Position numbers and translations under genes: made by a program. Shown piece after piece: positions 49,846 through 63,229 of a stretch of DNA of 64,000 bases (positions are counted from its first letter, which is position 1; every line of letters starts with the position of its first letter). Source of the DNA: Ooceraea biroi (lineage: Eukaryota > Arthropoda > Insecta > Hymenoptera > Formicidae); assembly GCF_003672135.1 (NCBI RefSeq), contig NC_039506.1:22848497-22912496 (forward strand). Direction: 5' to 3'. The notes below the pieces were generated by a model. The model was not told the origin of the DNA. It saw only the letters and a program-made list of their open reading frames with translations, and searched no databases.

Positions 49846-49924
49846 AAAATCATCGATTATGCGGATCATATTTTCAAATAACACACTTGTAATTTTAATA
49901 TGATCCCCATAATCGATGTTCTTT
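49846..49924. other. Compact RNA-like hairpin
   Basis: Arms 49851-49872 and 49897-49918 pair over 22 positions with one mismatch. The loop is 24 bases, and weaker pairing continues outward. The size suits a pre-miRNA or a tiny MITE. Strand and expression cannot be told. Confidence 0.5.
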
Positions 49925-52184
49925 AGATGCCCAGTATTGGGTAGATATGTGTAACATAGTAGCCGATATTTAAAATATATCTAAAATATACAATATTTAA
50001 AATAATATCTAATACAACATTTAAATTTTATACGAGTATAAATTATATGCTTCTCTTAATTATTGTGCCACGTCTTTTATTTTTTGCAACAATATCCTTG
50101 CTATGAGATATTACAATCCGTAACTGATGGAGGGCCATCGTAGAATTTATTTTTATGAAGAAAAACAGATTCATTAAAAAATCAACTAATAATAAATTTA
50201 TAAGAATAAAACAAACAAGATATCGAATTTTCTTTGCAATCATAAAAAATTCAAAGCTCTGTCTGTATTACAAATATGAAATATGAAAAACTTTTCAGAA
50301 AAGTAGACCTTTAGAGAAAAAGAAGATATCTTTTGTTACATAAAATATTATAGCTAAATTTTTATTTATAAATTGTATAACTAAAGGATTTTGTGATGCA
50401 CGAAAGTGCAATAAATATAAAATATCACTTTTATAACATCAACTCACTTTTCTTTATATGAAAATATTCAATACAAACAATACCATTAACAAAATAGAGA
50501 CAAAGTATCTAACGAAACAGTTTTAATAAAAATTCCCTTATATGAATTTATAATAAAATTTCTTAGGTGAATTCCTAGGAAATTTTCCGATTTTTTAAAG
50601 GTAAAAAAGTTCTTCGAGAATTTAAGTTTTCCAAATAGTAGCCAACAATTTTATTTTATTTTTTTATTTTTCAAGTTAATTGTAACATATTTTGTACTGT
50701 TGTAAATTTTGTTACTAATTATAAGGTAAAAGATAAATATATTGCTTTATTAATTTAGGATTTTAACATTATTAAATTAATAATTACGATAACATAAACA
50801 AGTTATCGAGCACTAGAGTATTAGATTACTAGAGTTCATAAAAGCGTCCTGGAAGATCAGTACTAGGTCAAAGCGAAAAGTGTCGAAATATCATTTATAT
50901 CTAGCATATGCGCTGACACTACTGACATTCTGGAAATGTCAATCCGCGACATTTTGCTCACTATTGTCCCAAATATTACAGGATGTCAATATTATATAGC
51001 AGCGTGCACAAAGTTAGGCCTATTTTGTTTACTCAAGTACTATAAATATGTAAATTACCACAATAACAATTTTCTGCATTAGCTACTCTTTCAATGCTGT
51101 ATCTCTTTTCTCCTTCCTTTCTCTCTCTCTTTCTCTCTCTCTTCTTTTTATAAGCAAATATACATTCAACTAAAATAGTATCTGACATCTTCTTTTCATT
51201 TTCAAGTATACTAAGAAATAGACAACCATTACAGAAATATTATAATCGTGCTCAACATCGAATTCATTCAAATTTTAGATAATTAAATCTTTAGAAATAT
51301 TCACACGAGTACGTCGCGTAGTTTGTATTATTCAGTGGTGGTATATAATATTCATAAATAATTCGCTAAAGGCAGAGTAATATGAGAGAGAATTGCGTGA
51401 CAAGGGCGAAGGAAAGAAAGGAAGCTAATGGAAATTCAACGAAACATGTCGTCTTCGTCATCACCATGGAGTTGCTCAATCACGCGACACTCATTTCGGA
51501 CTCTTACGTCAAAAAATAAACGTTAAATCAGAGGTGACAATACATCATCACCGAGACAGTTTCGTCTATTCAATGAAGAACAACACTAATTGAATTAAGT
51601 CGAAGAACCTTGTAACCTCATATTTCTTTGAAAATTGTAATTTATCGACGCGACCGAGAAAAAAATCAGTAGAAACAAAAAATAAATCCGACATTAATAG
51701 ATAAAAAAACATTAAAAAAATAAGTGGACAGCTAAAACTTAAAATATTTAATAAGAGATTTTAATATGAATTGTCTCTATAGAATTCTATAGTTGTTTAT
51801 TATAGAATTTTTCAGGATCATAATTTGGTGAATAAAAATACATACAAATATAAAACAGATAAAAAATCTCAAAAAACAAGGAAGAATATAATGGATACTG
51901 CAACTTAAGTGGGAATTCCTGCTCTATATGGAATAGAATTATCTAATTATCTAATATTTTAAAACATATTTACTTTTCGTAATATAATAAATTATAAACC
52001 TAAATTTTTTGTGTATTGATCCAATATATGCACTTTTTTAAATTTTGTATCGTTCTATCGTAGAATATTAGTAAACTTTTTTCACATTTGTAAAGTTTTC
52101 AAAATTTTTATTTTTAATTTTTACAGGTAATATATGTAAGTTAAATTAAATTCACGTAATTTAAGTAGTGTCCATACGTATGTA
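49925..52184. other. Gene-poor AT-rich stretch
   Basis: No gene recognised. A CT-rich microsatellite lies at about 51110-51148. Confidence 0.55.
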
Positions 52185-52588
52185 GGGTAAGAGATACAAT
52201 CATTGACACGGATATAGTTATTGACACATTAATTTTTTTAATTGAAATTTCTCGACACATGCATGGCTCTTGTGTGAAACGTTCATATGCTCGTACAAAG
52301 TACTCCTTCACCAATAAATTTACTGAATTGTCTTAGATTTCTGTCATTGCGTTTCGAAGCGGTAGCAAAAACAATCACTGACCCACTCCTAGCGATGCTC
52401 CGAATAGATCAGTGCATGTTTTTGCTGCCCGCTTCGAAACGCAATGACAGAAATCTAAAATAACTCAGTAAATCTGTTGGCGAAAAGGTACTTTGTACGA
52501 GCATATAAACTTTGCGTACGAGCATCGTGCATGTGACGAGAAATTTAAGTTAAAAGAGTTAATGTATCAATAACTGTACCTCTTACCC
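52185..52588. mobile_element. Foldback MITE, 404 bp
   Basis: Ends GGGTAAGAG and CTCTTACCC are flanked by TA. The two arms, about 165-190 bp, are about 85% identical when inverted and share ATGCTCGTACAAAGTAC and ATTTCTGTCATTGCGTTTCG. The loop is about 50 bp. It is non-coding and probably mobilised by a Tc1/mariner-type enzyme, judging by the TA flanks. Confidence 0.9.
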
Positions 52589-53047
52589 TATTATATAGCA
52601 TAACTTTGTCAAAGTATTTCTAAAAGTTTGCTGAGGGAAATCAAGTAAAATTCAAAATTACAAAATAGTTATTTCCGAAATTCGATTATATTGATTATAG
52701 TTATTATTATACTGTATTGTCAATTTTGTTAATATGCTCCATTTTAAATTATTGATTAAAAGTATACATCGCGACCTTTGTAGAATATACATCCAATGTA
52801 TAATAAGTTCACTCAAAGTATGCTATATATTATTTTATTGATCAATACATGTTTCAAACACTCTTGAAAATTTTGATTCTATTATTTTTCCATTATCGTG
52901 TTCTTCTTTTAGAGTGAAGAAGTAATCATAAAGTATATCGCATATATTAAATTGCAAATGCAACGGAAATATTATTCAATCAGATCAATCATATCTTTGC
53001 AAACGTAAATGCTTACGTAAAGCAATTTAAAGAACGGTATATGATTA

Positions 53048-53178
53048 AGGCTGCGATCCAATGCTCGAAATACTTTGAAACATTTTCTTTTCTTCTTTTT
53101 ATTTGAAAGAACAAAAAGGATAGAAAGTGTTTTGAAAGTGTTGAAGCATTTATAAAACATCAACTGGACCGCAGCCTA
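53048..53178. mobile_element. Short MITE with AGGCTGCGGTCCA-type ends
   Basis: AAGGCTGCGATCCA at the left is mirrored by TGGACCGCAGCCTA at the right. A weaker inverted pair continues inward for about 30 bp (GCTCGAAATACTTTG against TTTGAAAGTGTTGAAGC). Confidence 0.75.
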
Positions 53179-53859
53179 TAGAGGATATTATTAAACAACA
53201 ATATACAACAAAAATAATATACAACAAAAAACACTTGCCATACATGAGGAAAATTTTGTCTTTCTTAGTTATATAGATATTAATCAATTGTTTAATCGTA
53301 TAAATAGCATAAATACCATGATAATTTCTAATTAATTGACAGAATGTTTAAAAATAAGATGGAAATCGCGAAATACTGACTTACTAATATTAATTATTAA
53401 TATTCTATGTTATAGAATATTCTATATTGTAGGATTTACAGAATATCATTACTAATATGGATAGACACTATCCTGTCGCATACGTAACAACGGGTCAATC
53501 GATGAGATACATACGAAGTATAGAGGAGTCAATTGCATTGACATACGACCACACGTATTCAATTCCAAGTTTGCAGATGGATGCTTAATGTTATACGACA
53601 GAAACCCGAGTTTTTTATGAACGTCTGCTTCAGCGATGAGGTTACATAATAGTAGATGTCTGAACAGACACAATTGTCATTATTAGTCACCAATGAACCT
53701 TCATTGATATCATCAAGTAAGTCAACCATCGTTGGAAGCTCATCGCGTAAATAGGGATATATAACGGGTAAATCATTAGTATTTCTAAAAGAACAGTTAC
53801 CGTAAATTATTTCAGATTTCTTAAAACTGATTTGCCAATATATTTGATTATAAGAAACT

Positions 53860-54090
53860 TTAATGTCAATAGGACATATTTTCATCATGAAGTCCGCAAA
53901 TTTTTAAATAAGCAATTCGAAAATCGTTGGATAGATTGGGGGGAGTCACGACCTCCGAGATCTTTGGACTTGACTTTATTTTAGATTTCTTTCCACGGGG
54001 ATTTATAAAAAATATAGTTTACGAAACTCAACTCGAGATGACATAAATACAAAATAAACGAAGCTTGTCGAAGAATAATTATGGTATCTG
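53860..54090 (+). pseudogene. Second IS630-like transposase fragment
   Basis: The plus strand from about 53893 reads FLNKQFENRWIDWGESRPPR, then SLDLT, and after stops FTKLNSR and INEACRRI. This matches the WIGRGG...SPDLTPLD catalytic block of the same transposase family as the element at 24811. It carries at least three stop codons. No terminal repeats were found. Confidence 0.65.
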
Positions 54091-54197
54091 TACCTAATAA
54101 CTTCACAGACATAGGTTTCAATTATGCCTCGAAAATAAAAGTTGAAACTTTAAACATCTAATTTAAGCAAGATGATAAGTATCGATTATCTAGTTTT

Positions 54198-54420
54198 ATT
54201 AGTCAGGCCAACAACAGATTACTATTATTACTTTATTGATTGGATTAACAATCGATATTACCTTCATTGAATCGATAATTGATCTTACAATCATTAATCG
54301 GATCAATAATAGATCTTATTTCCATTGGTTGAATTAACAACCGAATTTATCTTCACATTGATCAGATCGGCAATCGATCGTACCATTATTGGTCAGATTA
54401 ACAAGCGATATTAACTTTCG
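54198..54420. repeat. Degenerate minisatellite, about 32-bp unit
   Basis: Six to seven diverged copies of a unit like ATTGATYGGATTAACAATCG plus about 12 variable AT-rich bases follow one another without a gap. Confidence 0.8.
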
Positions 54421-54429
54421 TTGTCACTG

Positions 54430-55560
54430 CTAATGTTTCTGATTATTCATTTCAAAACTTTAGAAAATTTTAAATTAAATTAATATTTAAAAAAACAAGA
54501 ACTTTAAAAAATATTCATAATAAAGTCATAATAAAGTCAACGCTACAATTACTTGATACAAATATATGAAATATATATAATATATTGTATTAAATCCAAC
54601 CGAGAGACAGAGAAATGGGCAAAACTGATTAAGTTACCAACGCATAGATCGTGCTTAACTCAGCAAAATTTCTCCATTAAACTCGCGCATGATTCTTTCT
54701 CGAACTCTTGCCGCGATATCTATCTCTCGTTCTCACTCAACAATTATCCCGAAAGTCTAACTCAGCAGCTAAGATATTTTCTCCGAACATAATCATATCA
54801 TTGTTACTCGCGCTCTCGCTAATCAGTCGATTGAAAGACGATTCGTAAGCGGATAGAATGTTTTCATGAGTCAATTCCTCTGTCTCTTACGGTAGTAACT
54901 CATTGAGTTTTTAATAGAAAAAATAAAATCAGATATATATATCCAATTTTATTTTGGCTTTTGGGAAACGTCTTGGCATAATGTATAAGAATTCCTAAAA
55001 AGGAGTAGCTGTTCCTATTTAAAAATTAAAGGTAAGCTTTACATAACCCAGCAAAGTCTGAAGGTGAAGAGTGCCTAATATCATCATACGTCCACCTTGA
55101 AACTATACAACTTATATTTGAAATATTTGTTGCTAAAACTATTAATATCGAAGATATCAGATATCCCTGTATATACTATTTAAGAACTATTTAATATTTA
55201 TGAAAGAATTTATACATTCATACACACATCTTATTCGATATGCCACACAAATTATCTATTGTTTTCACAAATTATCTATTTAATATAAAAATTAAAAAAT
55301 TTGGAAATAAAAAATAAAACATATAAGATTGAAAAAATTGTATTTCTTTATTATCTAGAGTAATATAGAAATGAAAACATTTGTGTTTCAATTGTTTCAA
55401 TTGGTAAGCATGACATAAGAATACTTTATTGTTTCTTACAGCATTAACATTTTTTAAATTCTGTATTATGTCCAGTATAATATAGTTATCACTCAACTAT
55501 AGAATGAAGTGTTGTAAAAGAGTCCTTTTGCTATTCCTATTTGATATTTGCAATGTCCCT
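54430..55560. other. AT-rich spacer
   Basis: No gene recognised. Confidence 0.55.
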
Positions 55561-55569
55561 GAGTGCGTG

Positions 55570-55713
55570 CACTTTTGATAAGCTGATTGGTGAACTTTAT
55601 ACTTTTCTTGTTTAAAAATTATAGTAGCCACGACATTTTGGTATTAGGATTTTCGCCTCCAAATGACAAACTCAGGAATCTATCATATATATGATAGATA
55701 CAGACACCCTGTA
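55570..55713. mobile_element. Single end of a GGGTGTC-type MITE
   Basis: Read inverted, this begins CAGGGTGTCTGTATC next to TA and goes on through GATTCCTGAG to AAAATGTCG. This follows the order of blocks in the left arm of the snap-back element at 34904. The other end is missing. Confidence 0.6.
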
Positions 55714-55719
55714 TACATA

Positions 55720-56190
55720 TCAGCAACTTATGTTCTCTAATACTGAGAATAAGTTTTTTATTATTCAGAAACTTCTTTTATTTATAACTTTTGAATAAAC
55801 AATTAATGATGGGTCCGAATCGTCAGCGGCTAACCGCTTTATTTGCGTGACAAATAGCGCACTACATGGTAAAAATGGTGGTTTGTCCACGTAATTGTAC
55901 GATTTACCTACTTAAGTATTGGGTCGATTGTCGGTTGTGACGATATGCGAGATGTGATACGGAGTTTACGTAAGTCATTTTCTGGGCAATCGCAGAAACA
56001 TCGACCTATTACGATTTAATGCTTGCTTAATCGTTTTTCCTTTGTCTCGTGATTACGAAAACCACATTTATTTATTTGAGAAGCATATTTTAATTATTAT
56101 TAAGTGATATATTATTCCGCGATTACACTCATATTTTTTCCCCAAATTAAGCGGAAAAAAATTAGTCCTAGCAATCTTTAAATTTTAATG
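55720..56190. other. AT-rich spacer
   Basis: No gene recognised. Confidence 0.5.
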
Positions 56191-56198
56191 ATTGTATT

Positions 56199-56422
56199 AG
56201 GTGCATCAAAAGTTTGTAAGGTCCCAAATAGATGTAGCAGCGATTTAATAATTGTTTTCCTTTAAGTTACTTTTTAATTTTTTAATGTTGGCCATACTCG
56301 ATCAGAATTGATGATTAACAATTTATAGTTCTAAACAAAACATTTAAGGGAAAAAGTAACTTAAAAAAAAATTACTATATCGCTGCTACTATTTGTGACT
56401 TTACGAATTTTCACAAGCATTT
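56199..56422. mobile_element. Hairpin MITE, possibly mariner-derived
   Basis: The left arm (AGGTGCATCAAAAGTTTGTA, CAAATAGATGTAGCAGCGAT, TTAAGTTACTTTTT) is mirrored by the right arm (AAAAAGTAACTTAA, ATCGCTGCTACTATTTG). Arms are about 80 bp with small gaps. The AAAGTTTGTA near the tip recalls mariner ends, which is inference. Confidence 0.75.
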
Positions 56423-59400
56423 AAACTGATCTGCATTGCAATTCGTTGTTTAAATTTTGTTTAAATTAATTTCGATAAGGCTGAGATGTTTCATATATCT
56501 TTGTATATTTAGTGTGAAAACAATTGAAGATAACTGAAAGATTCTATTGGGCGCGTAATTGAAAGATCTCAGATTGCCATCCATGATTGTATATAATAAA
56601 GATTGCGCGAAGATACCGTCTCCTGGAAAACGACTTTTAAAGCAACCTGGACAAACCCCTAGTGTGATGACCAACAAGGTAGGGCCGGAGATAGGAAGGG
56701 TGCGGCAGCCAATGATAGATATTGTCCCATTTAGCTTGGCTCACGTTTATTTGAGCTAAACGCGACCTACCCCTGCTTTTTTCATTACGTGCAATAATAA
56801 AAGGACAATAAAAGATTAGCATTGAAATGAAAGAATTCTAGCCGTAAAAATACACATCTAGCTTACGTAATTAATAATCTTATTTGTAAACAAAACAGTT
56901 AGTTTTGTATTTGGCATTCATCAACAGAAAATAATATAATCTTAACTCAGATTAAATCTTATTGTGTTAAATCTCTTTATTTTAAGAATTAAGATAAGAG
57001 AATAATTAAGAGAATTATTATATTATTCGATGTGAAGCCAATCTAGTTAATATCAATGTATCTTAAGTTCACAGTATGTTGACTTAAATCGAAGTGTACT
57101 ATTGTATTTGCGTATATTAAATTGACTTTATATATGTATACATATTTAGTGATTATACATGCAATTTTTCAACAAAAGTTCAACAAATGAATTGAAAAAT
57201 ACTTCTGCATTTTTCTTTCAATCTTTGCCATGTCGTGTAAAATCTTACATCTTGTTATTACCAGCAATGAAATAAAGTGGCGTAGATAATCCCTTACGAC
57301 ACAATGAATAACACGCAAGGTGTGTACCTATTCCACTATTTCACAAGATCGTTGTTTGAAGATAATGCAGAGCTTCTTTGAAGATATGTCGTATCTGGGA
57401 CAAGCTAAGCAAATTTCAAGAATGACTTGCTATTATTAATTTGAGTTGATTATTAGAGGGATTCAACGTATGTCATCCATGAAAATTTGGGAAGTCTTAT
57501 GTACTGTCATTGATTTGGTCAGAATCAAACAATAAAAATAAGATTTCACTAAACAATATAATACAGGTAGTTTGAGTTCTATTCTTGCTGCAAACAATTT
57601 CTATGAATAATTTATGAAACTTTCCTGATGTACAAATAATTTGCGAATATAATACTTATTATAAAATGCTTGTTATAGAATACAATCAAATATTAAATAT
57701 TATAATAAAAATACTCGAAACCTGTTAAAATATAAGTTTTTAATATGATCACATAACAGTTTTATCTTATTTAAAATTTTTTTATTATATATTATTTTTC
57801 TCTCTTTCTAAGGACGTATTACATATCAATTAATATTTCAATGAGAAATATTCTTGTACATACTTTCAAAAATATCATAAAGTAACAGAAAAAAAGTAAC
57901 AAACAGCAATATACAGATATCGTCGCATTTATATTTGTTTAAATATTTTTGTTTTCTGTGTCGGATTCGTAACGTATCAATATTTATGTACGCATGAATA
58001 TTCATATAAATGTTTGGAATATCTAAATATTGGACACTTTAAAAGAAAATGCAATTAGAATCTGTGGAGTAATAAGAGATATTTTGAAATATATAAATTG
58101 TATTTAAAATATTGCACATTTTATGCAGTATTTTATAATACGATTAAAATCTGTAATTACTTAATGAAATCATTAAGATTGCTAAGTTGCGCGTCACGTT
58201 TGCATGAGTTTGATACAGTAACTAAATAATCTCGATACTTGAAATGATGATGCAAATTTTCCTTCCGACTGTAGACTATTTGTAATATTTATGAAGATTC
58301 GGTGGAAAAAAAGATGTACTATCTAGTCCGATAAGATAATTCGTACAGTCGATGAAATGATAAGAGTTTCATGTAGCATTAGTAGATTAGAAACTTGTAT
58401 CGCGTAAAACAATTTCGTGATTATTTTGTAAATAGCGAGTAAAAATTGCAACTAATAGAAAATTGTTTGGTATAATTATCAAAAATTCGATACTAAATAA
58501 ATAAAGTTTGAAAAGGAAAAATTTAAATGTATTATGTTGTGTGTTAATATCATATTAACTAAAACGACAAATTTTATTTATTTGCAATTTTGCTTAAATA
58601 TTTAAGAATTTGCTGACAAATAGAATAGATATACGGCACTAATTCAAATTTTGCTCAATTTTTTACGCTTAAAGAGATCAATCAACAACATTTCTTTCGC
58701 ATTCCAGAAATCTGACTAACACTTTTCTAGCTAACAAAACAATTTTTGCTTTCTTTAGCGGAAGTAATAACTCCATAATGAAACTACTGTTTGAAAGTTC
58801 TCTTGATTCTGATATACAGTAATGGACCTGCTTCATTGAGTGATTCATATTTATGAATCAACACAAACAATCACATGTGTTTTTCTTATAGATTTCTAAA
58901 CTATCCATTGACCAAATGCAATCATGATCTACAGCCAACAAACACGATAGCCACCATTACCATTAGTTTCATCAAATTCTTCAGTCAATATATAAACTAT
59001 CTCTTTTAAATGTTTTTACTAGTTTCTTTATTTTCAATTGCATGTTATCCAAATTTAAATTTTTGCCTACCGATTTATTTCGTAATGGTATAAGACTCGC
59101 GAAAATTTTGATCTCTTCCCCTGCTACAGATTTTGTTCAATGTAATAATTAATACTGACTGTAATTAACTTTAAAATTAATTCTAATGTTAATTCTAAAG
59201 ATAAAGTTTTTGATTTTTTGTTTTTGAAAACAGAATTAGATGCAGAACAATTCTTTTTAATACTATTTTATATAGATTAGATTTTTTGTTCCATAATATT
59301 TAAAAATCAAATTTGGTAATGTTTTGTCCAAAGGAGATTTCATAAAACTCATAAATGATAATATAGAATCATAAATGGAAGAGTTAGTAACTGACAATTT

Positions 59401-60105
59401 GTATAATTAATACTTTTATGTAATCATTGTTTTGTCCCACTATGTATATTATCATACACAATTGTTTAAAAAATAATATTCTCCAGTTGCTGCATAGTGT
59501 ATACAAAAGCCGTAGCCTTTTGGTCACAAAGTTACACAATCGGCTATCAGTATTCGTTGGTGGTTATCGCGAAAGGCAGCTCCGGCCGTTCCGCTAATTG
59601 AATCCACAAGAGTAATGATGCCAGTCAGTTCACAAACAAACGAAACACGTCATCCGAGTGCGCATGCACTTAAATCGCACTAAGTAAAGTAGTGAGCGTA
59701 TTCGCAATTACGGCGCCTGCTGTAAAAGCTATGGACTATTCAATAATAGTCCATTTTCCATGCAATGAGAAATATATATTATTTTATATAATCTAAATAT
59801 GTTCAAAAAGTTTCCTGAAAGAGTATCACAAATTTCAATAGATTATACTAGATTTCTTAAAACAATAAAGATATACAAATAATATTATATATTCAAACTG
59901 TGGTGCCAGATTTAAATCTATTTAATCGATTCTATTTAATTGAAAAATCTATTAAATCTATTTAATGATAGTATAACGGTATATATTATAACAGTAATTA
60001 CAGCGCGTATGGTACGTCATTGTTAAAAGAGAATAGTTAAAATATAAAACGTACAACTGACTTTTCGTATCATTACTTAAAATATTCTAACAACGACTTG
60101 TTTCA
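56423..60105. other. Gene-poor AT-rich stretch
   Basis: No gene recognised. A modestly GC-richer patch at 59540-59720 might be a promoter remnant but has no coding sequence. Confidence 0.55.
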
Positions 60106-60247
60106 TCAGCAACAGGAGTACTGCAAAATATAAGCGTAACGTTACAAAGAGGATGGTACCGTCCTAGTGATACCGATCAGCAACAGGAGTACTACGAAAT
60201 ATAAGCGTAACGTTACAAAGAGGATGGTACCGTCCTAGTGATACCGA
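60106..60247. repeat. Two-copy 71-bp tandem duplication
   Basis: 60106-60176 and 60177-60247 are head-to-tail copies starting TCAGCAACAGGAGTACT and ending GTGATACCGA. Two bases differ. This is a recent duplication. Confidence 0.97.
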
Positions 60248-63229
60248 TTTCATGACATATCAACAAGCATAGACCTTCTAAAAATATCCTTGGAGATAAA
60301 AGCGACGTATTTCTCTTTAAATTATTTTGCTTTCGAGGAAATGTATCTTTTGCGCACATCTGTCAGATAGGAATATATCGCAATTTATTTTCGATGGTAG
60401 TAAGGCATATGAAGAGATTGCCTAATAATATATGAGCTATAAATCAGATGAAACGTGCAAAGATTGTATTATAAAATTATAGTAAAAGATATTGCCTTTT
60501 CGTTTTAAATGCAATTCCCGACGAAGAAAAACCGTCAATATGATACGTTTTCATATTCGTTAAACAATCTTACATGTGTGAGGAGTATAATTAAACAATT
60601 GTTAAATCACATACGATATTCTCACATAAAAAGTGAATTCAAAGAAGTTAGCTAACTGAATAAAAAATTTATACCAGTTCTCTAGCAAAGACTTTCGTCC
60701 GTCTCGTCGACCTTTTAATGATGGTCAAGGCTGATGGGTAGACACGAGAAAGTGATTGAACTACGTCACTACGAACGATTGCATGCTTAATACGATGTTT
60801 TGTCGTTCCTTTCACCAAAATGTGAAAGTGTACGTGGCGTAACGCATTTCGAATTTTCATAGTATTAAATTATATATATATATATATATAAAAGTTTTAA
60901 TAATCCATATTCTATTAAACAAGTGCAAATCAAAAAGAATATACAACGAAGAAGAATGATGTTCAATCAATGTGTGTTGAAAATAATCATTGAAACAGAA
61001 TTATAATTGAGATATTACGACATTAAAAATTGCTAAAGAATTCAGTTCTATGATACAATAATAAACTATTATTATCTACTATTTTATTCAGGCTAAAAGA
61101 ATTTGACTCGCATTTGGCGATTCTCACGAATACGGTGAATATTCGAGCACTTTCCGGGATTCAAGCATACCCAATGAATTCATAAATCAATTTTGGTGAC
61201 AGATATAAATCAGATAAACGTAATTTTGTTTCCCAAGAACATAAACGGCGTGACGCGTATTTTAAGTTACGTGGCAAATCGCAATCGTGACTTTCTCAAT
61301 TCTGATAGGAAAGATGTAACGTTCTCGTTCTCCTGTACAAATCTTGATGATATCGACTCTCGATTTATCATTCGATTGATCATTCGAAGAATGTAATGAA
61401 ATAGTTTTCGAGACCGGATTATTCTTCGAAATGTTGCAGAACTACTATAAACAATCGCAATATTGTTTTCATCAAAATTCATAAATATTTAAACCAAGAT
61501 TTAAACTAAAAAAAGATAATATTAGTAATATTGTAATATATATTCGTTCCATTTTTTAAATATAATGTATTTAAAACAAGAATACACATATATATTTAAA
61601 ATAATAATATATTTGAAAATACTAAAAAAACGGAACAAATACGTTACAACTAATATATGGAATGATCAACACAAGAAATGAAAGTTCAGGAAAAAACGTA
61701 ATGAAAGATCGATAATGTTAAATAAAGAAGACACTCTTAATGTCACTGTTCACTTTACTTGAAAGTCTTTAAAAAAACTTCGCGCTGAAAAATATTGATT
61801 TTATTGCGAGCACATTAACGACCTTGTGTATAATGGTAATCTTATTTATTAAACATGTAATGAAAAACCCGAATAGTATTATGTAATAACGTTATTAGAG
61901 CGATGGACAAATGTCACGACGTGTTACACGGAGCGTGCATGCGCCATGTAACATGCGCACGATTTTGTCGTGAGGTATCCGTTGACAGACCGTGCGAAAA
62001 CGACAGCGGTGGTGTTTCGCGAATTGCGCCCCTATAAGCACGCGAGTAGTGGAAATGCATCCATTATTCAGGAAGAGAAGGGGGTAAAGGAGGGAATCGA
62101 TGTGTGTGCGAACTAAGGCCGTGCGAATGTCGGACGTAATAACCGCAAGCGAATATTCTTTTGATGACACGGCAATAATCGAAATTCGCGGTTATTTCAC
62201 CCTTCCAAGTTTTATTTAGTAATATAAAATAAAGCGCGTGTGCGTATTATACGAATTCATTAAACCATAAATAGTAGAATTATCATTCATTTAAAAAAAT
62301 AGAATTTTTGCAGATAGTAATATAAATTATTATATAGATATGCCAATTAATTCGGTGCTCTTGTTTTAAGAAATGTAAACATATGAAAATGGCTTATCAC
62401 CTTCATCCGTAAGTAAAAACCAATCCCTCCATTGAACTTGTAACTATAATTTGTCTAACAGGAAGAAGATGCTGAGAAAAATGGTAGAAAAAAATTACTT
62501 TCATAATTAAATTTTCATAATTAATTTCCGTATGTTTTGATAAATAATATAAATAATAAATTCAATAACTTTAAAAAAAATTAGAAAAATAAAATTACTT
62601 ATTTCCGTATATACTTAATATTTATGCAAATATTACATACATGTACAGTTGTACTGATTTATACCTATACACTAACATCTGTACAAGTGTTCCAGCATAT
62701 TGAGCATCGAAAAACAGATCAAAGACTGTTTATAAATGATGGTCGCAATCGTATTTCTCGAGTCAGTTATCGCTATTTGCGCTGCGATTATTCACCTGGC
62801 GACAACAAAGGAACGCCTTGTCATCACTCATGGCGAAGACGCGGTCGACAATTTGTGAGAGTAGAGATACGTGCTGTGTCACCGTGTATGAAGTGAGCAA
62901 TGTGACAGATTGCACGACGGATTTGCACAAGTATGAGACGTATCTTCGATTTAATAAAAACGCACGTGATACGAGTCTGAGATTGTGCGATGTTCACTAC
63001 GACACACCGTGGGTGGTACGACAGTGGGACTAAAGCGCCGTCTGAGCGGACAAAATCTCAAAAAGGAGAATGGCTTGTAGCCAGAGTTTCTAATTGTTGT
63101 ATTATTATGTAGAAATGTCCAAAATTTACGAAAACATATATCATTCCACGAATCATCGTCAGAATAATGAGAAAATCAGGCGTAAATTTTTTAGTTGTGA
63201 GAGATTCGGAACACTTCGGAACTCGCGGA
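60248..63229. other. Gene-poor AT-rich stretch
   Basis: Only short unconserved frames. A TA microsatellite lies at about 60871-60890. Slightly GC-richer patches lie at 61900-62180 and 62700-63040, without recognisable domains. Confidence 0.5.

Noticed and set aside
53559..53888. 109-codon minus-strand frame with an ATG
   Set aside because: No recognised motif; it lies beside a transposase fragment on the other strand and is probably chance or its shadow.
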